DNA from: Leptospira sp.
GTDB taxonomy: Bacteria > Spirochaetota > Leptospiria > Leptospirales > Leptospiraceae
Assembly: GCA_002786225.1 (NCBI GenBank)
Contig: PEQN01000003.1
Span: forward strand, 1 to 64,000
Direction of reading: 5' to 3'
Length of the DNA: 64,000 nucleotides
The notes below the pieces were generated by a model that had not been told where the DNA came from, searched no databases, and saw only the letters and a program-made list of their open reading frames with translations. The position numbers and the translations under genes were made by a program. Positions 61,465-64,000 of the stretch are shown here, in pieces. Position 1 is the first letter of the stretch; every line of letters begins with the position of its first letter.

Positions 61465-63389
61465 TATTTATAGCTCCTTACCGCAAGCTTCACATTTTCG
61501 TATTCTAATTTTTCTCTATGCTCTTCTGGAGCCTTACCGTCACCTTTGTACTCCCAAGCAGAGACATGACAGAAATTATCATCATTTCTAAGAGCTTCAC
61601 CGTCTGGAGTTTGGTATTCTGTTCGAAAATGACCTCCACAGGACTCATCTCTAGTATAAGCATCCAAACACATTAGTTCTCCAAATTCTAAAAAGTCCGC
61701 AACTCTACCTGCTTTTTCAAGAGATTGGTTCAGCTCAGCACCAGAACCAGGAACCTTGACATTCTTCCAGAATTCTTCTTTCAATTCAGGGATCTTGCTT
61801 AGAGCCTCTTTCAATCCAGCTTTGTCACGTGCCATACCACATTTATCCCACATAATTTTACCAAGTTCTCTATGGAATTCGTCCACAGTCTTGTTTCCAT
61901 TTATATTTAAGAATTTATGAATACGGTCGTTTGCATCCTTCTCAGCTTCTTTGAATTCTTTGGCTTCTGGAGAAATGTTCTTGTAACCCTCTTTAGCAAA
62001 ATAGTCCGCAATAGTGTAAGGAATCACAAAATATCCATCCGCTAGACCCTGCATGAGAGCAGAGGCACCAAGACGATTTGCTCCATGATCCGAGAAATTC
62101 GCTTCCCCAAGTACAAAAAGACCTGGAATGTTTGACATGAGATTATAATCAACCCAGAGTCCGCCCATAGTATAATGAACTGCTGGATAAATTCTCATAG
62201 GCTCTTTGTAAGGGTTCTCACCAGTTATTCTTTCATACATCTGGAAAAGATTATCATATCTATCTTTAATGGTAGCTTCTCCCAAACGGTTTATAGAATC
62301 ATTAAAATCTAAATAAACACCAAGTCTTTGTCCTCCGACTTCTGGACCGACACCGTGACCTGCATCACAAGCTTCTTTGGCTGCTCGTGAGGATATATCT
62401 CTAGGAGCAAGATTACCAAATGATGGGTATTTTCTCTCTAGGTAGTAGTCTCTTTCTTCTTCCGGGATATCAGCTGGATTTCTTGTATCGCCTTGTTTTT
62501 TAGGAACCCAAACCCTCCCATCATTTCTAAGAGATTCTGACATCAATGTTAATTTAGATTGATAGTCTCCAGAAACTGGAATGCAGGTAGGATGAATTTG
62601 CGTATAACATGGATTAGCAAATAATGCGCCTTTTTTGTAAGCCTTAAAGGTTGCGGTTACATTGCAATTCATAGCATTCGTAGATAGAAAGAATACATTC
62701 CCATATCCACCGCTCGCAAGAATTACAGCATCTGCCGAATGAGAACTTACTTTACCTGTAACTAAATCTCTAACAACTATCCCCTTTGCATGACCATCTA
62801 CAATTACAAGTTCTAGCATTTCTGTTTTGGAATACATTTTGACATTTCCAAGACCGATTTGTCTAGAAAGGGCAGAATAGGCACCTAGGAGTAGCTGTTG
62901 CCCTGTTTGACCCTTTGCGTAAAATGTTCGGGAAACCTGAGCTCCACCAAAGGATCTATTGGTAAGATTACCACCATATTCTCTCGCAAATGGAACACCT
63001 TGAGCAACACATTGGTCAATGATGTTCGTAGAAACTTGTGCAAGACGATATACATTGGCTTCTCTAGATCGAAAATCGCCGCCCTTTACAGTATCATAGA
63101 ATAATCGATATACACTATCACCATCATTTTGGTAGTTCTTTGCAGCATTGATCCCACCTTGAGCAGCAATACTATGAGCTCTTCTAGGACTGTCCTGAAA
63201 GCAAAAACAGGAAACATTATAACCTAGTTCTGCTAAGGTAGCAGCTGAAGAAGAACCAGCTAATCCAGAACCAACAACTATGACTTTGTATTTTCTTTTA
63301 TTCGCTGGATTGACGAGTTTAATTTCGGATTTGTGATTATCCCATTTTTTTTCAATAGGACCTGAGGGAATTTTTGAATCTAATTTCAT
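61464..63389 (-). CDS. sdhA: Succinate dehydrogenase/fumarate reductase flavoprotein subunit
   Basis: This 641-residue FAD protein oxidises succinate or reduces fumarate. The dinucleotide site is [19 protein letters not shown], and the His in [14 protein letters not shown] is the usual FAD attachment region. Catalytic segments include [22 protein letters not shown] and [19 protein letters not shown]. The long form with an N-terminal extension resembles the type B enzymes of Bacteroides and epsilonproteobacteria. AAGGAG precedes the ATG. Confidence 0.97.
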   Translation of the reverse strand: MKLDSKIPSGPIEKKWDNHKSEIKLVNPANKRKYKVIVVGSGLAGSSSAATLAELGYNVSCFCFQDSPRRAHSIAAQGGINAAKNYQNDGDSVYRLFYDTVKGGDFRSREANVYRLAQVSTNIIDQCVAQGVPFAREYGGNLTNRSFGGAQVSRTFYAKGQTGQQLLLGAYSALSRQIGLGNVKMYSKTEMLELVIVDGHAKGIVVRDLVTGKVSSHSADAVILASGGYGNVFFLSTNAMNCNVTATFKAYKKGALFANPCYTQIHPTCIPVSGDYQSKLTLMSESLRNDGRVWVPKKQGDTRNPADIPEEERDYYLERKYPSFGNLAPRDISSRAAKEACDAGHGVGPEVGGQRLGVYLDFNDSINRLGEATIKDRYDNLFQMYERITGENPYKEPMRIYPAVHYTMGGLWVDYNLMSNIPGLFVLGEANFSDHGANRLGASALMQGLADGYFVIPYTIADYFAKEGYKNISPEAKEFKEAEKDANDRIHKFLNINGNKTVDEFHRELGKIMWDKCGMARDKAGLKEALSKIPELKEEFWKNVKVPGSGAELNQSLEKAGRVADFLEFGELMCLDAYTRDESCGGHFRTEYQTPDGEALRNDDNFCHVSAWEYKGDGKAPEEHREKLEYENVKLAVRSYK

Positions 63390-63408
63390 TTTTTGTTTCT
63401 CCTTAGTT

Positions 63409-64000
63409 TTATTTTATTATGCCAGCAAGTATTGTAATGGGAATGGAAATATTTCCTAAAAATATTAAGCCTGCCGTTGATGTTGCTATTTGTTGTATTG
63501 TTTTATTATTTTTAGCATTTGTTATTCCTAGGGTCTGGAAAAGACTCGATACACCATGAGAAATATGCCAACATAACAATGCCATAGAAAGTATGTAAAA
63601 TCCAGACACGATAGGATTGGTAAATCCATTTACTACCATTGCGTAAACATCATGAACCCTTTCGCCATTTAAATCAAAACTCAATTGAGCATATTCAGGA
63701 TTCGTTACACCTAGAGTAAAGTGAAGCAAATGATAGATAATAAAAGAAAGTATAGTTAAACCACTCAAAATCATAAATCTAGAAGCAGAGCTTGCTTGAA
63801 CCGTTTTCATATAGACATAAGAATTAGGTCGGGCTTTTCTATTTTCTCTAGTTAGTTGAATTGTTAAAACAATATGAACAATTGCAAAGACTATCAAGCC
63901 AATTCGGGCAAGCCAAAGTAAAGGGCCTAGGTCTTTTAAAAATTTTGCGTAAGCATTCAGCTTCTCTGGTCCAGAAAAAATTTGAAGATTTCCAACCATA
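63409..64000 (-). CDS. sdhC: Succinate dehydrogenase cytochrome b subunit (5' end outside window)
   Basis: This is the membrane anchor of a type B complex, with a single cytochrome b that usually binds two haems. The visible 196 residues hold about four TM helices with candidate haem-ligand His in [10 protein letters not shown] and [10 protein letters not shown]. The ATG at 63999 lies at the end of what is normally the first helix ([17 protein letters not shown] follows it in the family), so the real start is almost certainly beyond the window. The order sdhC-sdhA-sdhB is typical of type B operons. Confidence 0.92.
   Translation of the reverse strand, partial: MVGNLQIFSGPEKLNAYAKFLKDLGPLLWLARIGLIVFAIVHIVLTIQLTRENRKARPNSYVYMKTVQASSASRFMILSGLTILSFIIYHLLHFTLGVTNPEYAQLSFDLNGERVHDVYAMVVNGFTNPIVSGFYILSMALLCWHISHGVSSLFQTLGITNAKNNKTIQQIATSTAGLIFLGNISIPITILAGIIK

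Noticed and set aside
63409..63999. sdhC as a complete gene starting at 63999
   Set aside because: The protein would begin at the end of the first membrane helix; the real start is most likely beyond base 64000.

Overview
The window reads as chromosomal housekeeping and cell-envelope DNA from a low-G+C (about one third by eye) diderm spirochaete, most likely in or near Leptospiraceae. The assignment is inference. It rests on an LptD homologue beside a lipid-linked sugar transferase, many lipoboxes, two SpoIIE-type phosphatases with STAS proteins, a MORN lipoprotein, and frequent TTG starts. No rRNA, tRNA, CRISPR array, IS element or phage gene was seen. No gene-free stretch exceeds 300 bases; the longest gap is about 180. 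Both edge genes are cut: mraY on the left and the succinate dehydrogenase cytochrome b on the right.

Layout. 1-4669 (+): mraY-ftsW-murG-murC, a translationally coupled peptidoglycan/division cluster lacking murD. 4662-7713 (-): purK, purE and murF. 7778-10939 (+): a Gfo/Idh/MocA oxidoreductase, an ABC1/UbiB-type kinase and lspA. 10993-13607 (-): a large disordered hypothetical protein coupled to a nitrilase-fold protein that has lost catalytic residues. 13702-15698 (+): a MoxR ATPase and VWA pair. 15701-20474: a signalling region with a HAMP-SpoIIE phosphatase, a TPR protein, a STAS protein and a membrane protein. 20601-23389: M48 protease lipoprotein, MORN lipoprotein, and a response regulator/kinase hybrid.

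23490-32109 (+) is a long co-directional run: lptD, sugar transferase, gatC, gatA, hisF and a sodium:solute symporter. 32116-36139 (-): rlmB, cysS, an acetyl-xylan-esterase-like protein without its nucleophile, and folD. 36250-38376 (+): asnS and a TPR protein. 38360-42921 (-): an NSS transporter, a 31-residue MetS-like small subunit (41228-41323), a DinG-like helicase and a secreted protein. 43007-46124 (-): a double-HTH regulator and an envelope gene set including a SurA-like lipoprotein.

46166-47312 (+): a STAS protein and a polyprenol-kinase-like protein. 47287-54625 (-): lipoprotein, DUF4416 protein, pmbA/tldD, a YheT-like hydrolase, clpP, an FtsB-like protein and eno. 54760-60649 (+): lepA, a PLP-enzyme homologue, a GT2 glycosyltransferase and a second SpoIIE phosphatase. 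60721-64000 (-): sdhB, sdhA and sdhC.

Genes are very tightly packed. Co-directional neighbours often overlap as ATGA, TTGA or TAATG, and three convergent pairs overlap at their 3' ends. The observations most worth following are the MetS-like gene, the two hydrolase-fold proteins without catalytic residues, the DinG homologue lacking its fourth cluster cysteine, the degenerate kinase module fused to a receiver domain, and the SpoIIE/STAS region with its shared SGKT-type segments. I did not find a clear multi-gene defence system or other obviously new system.
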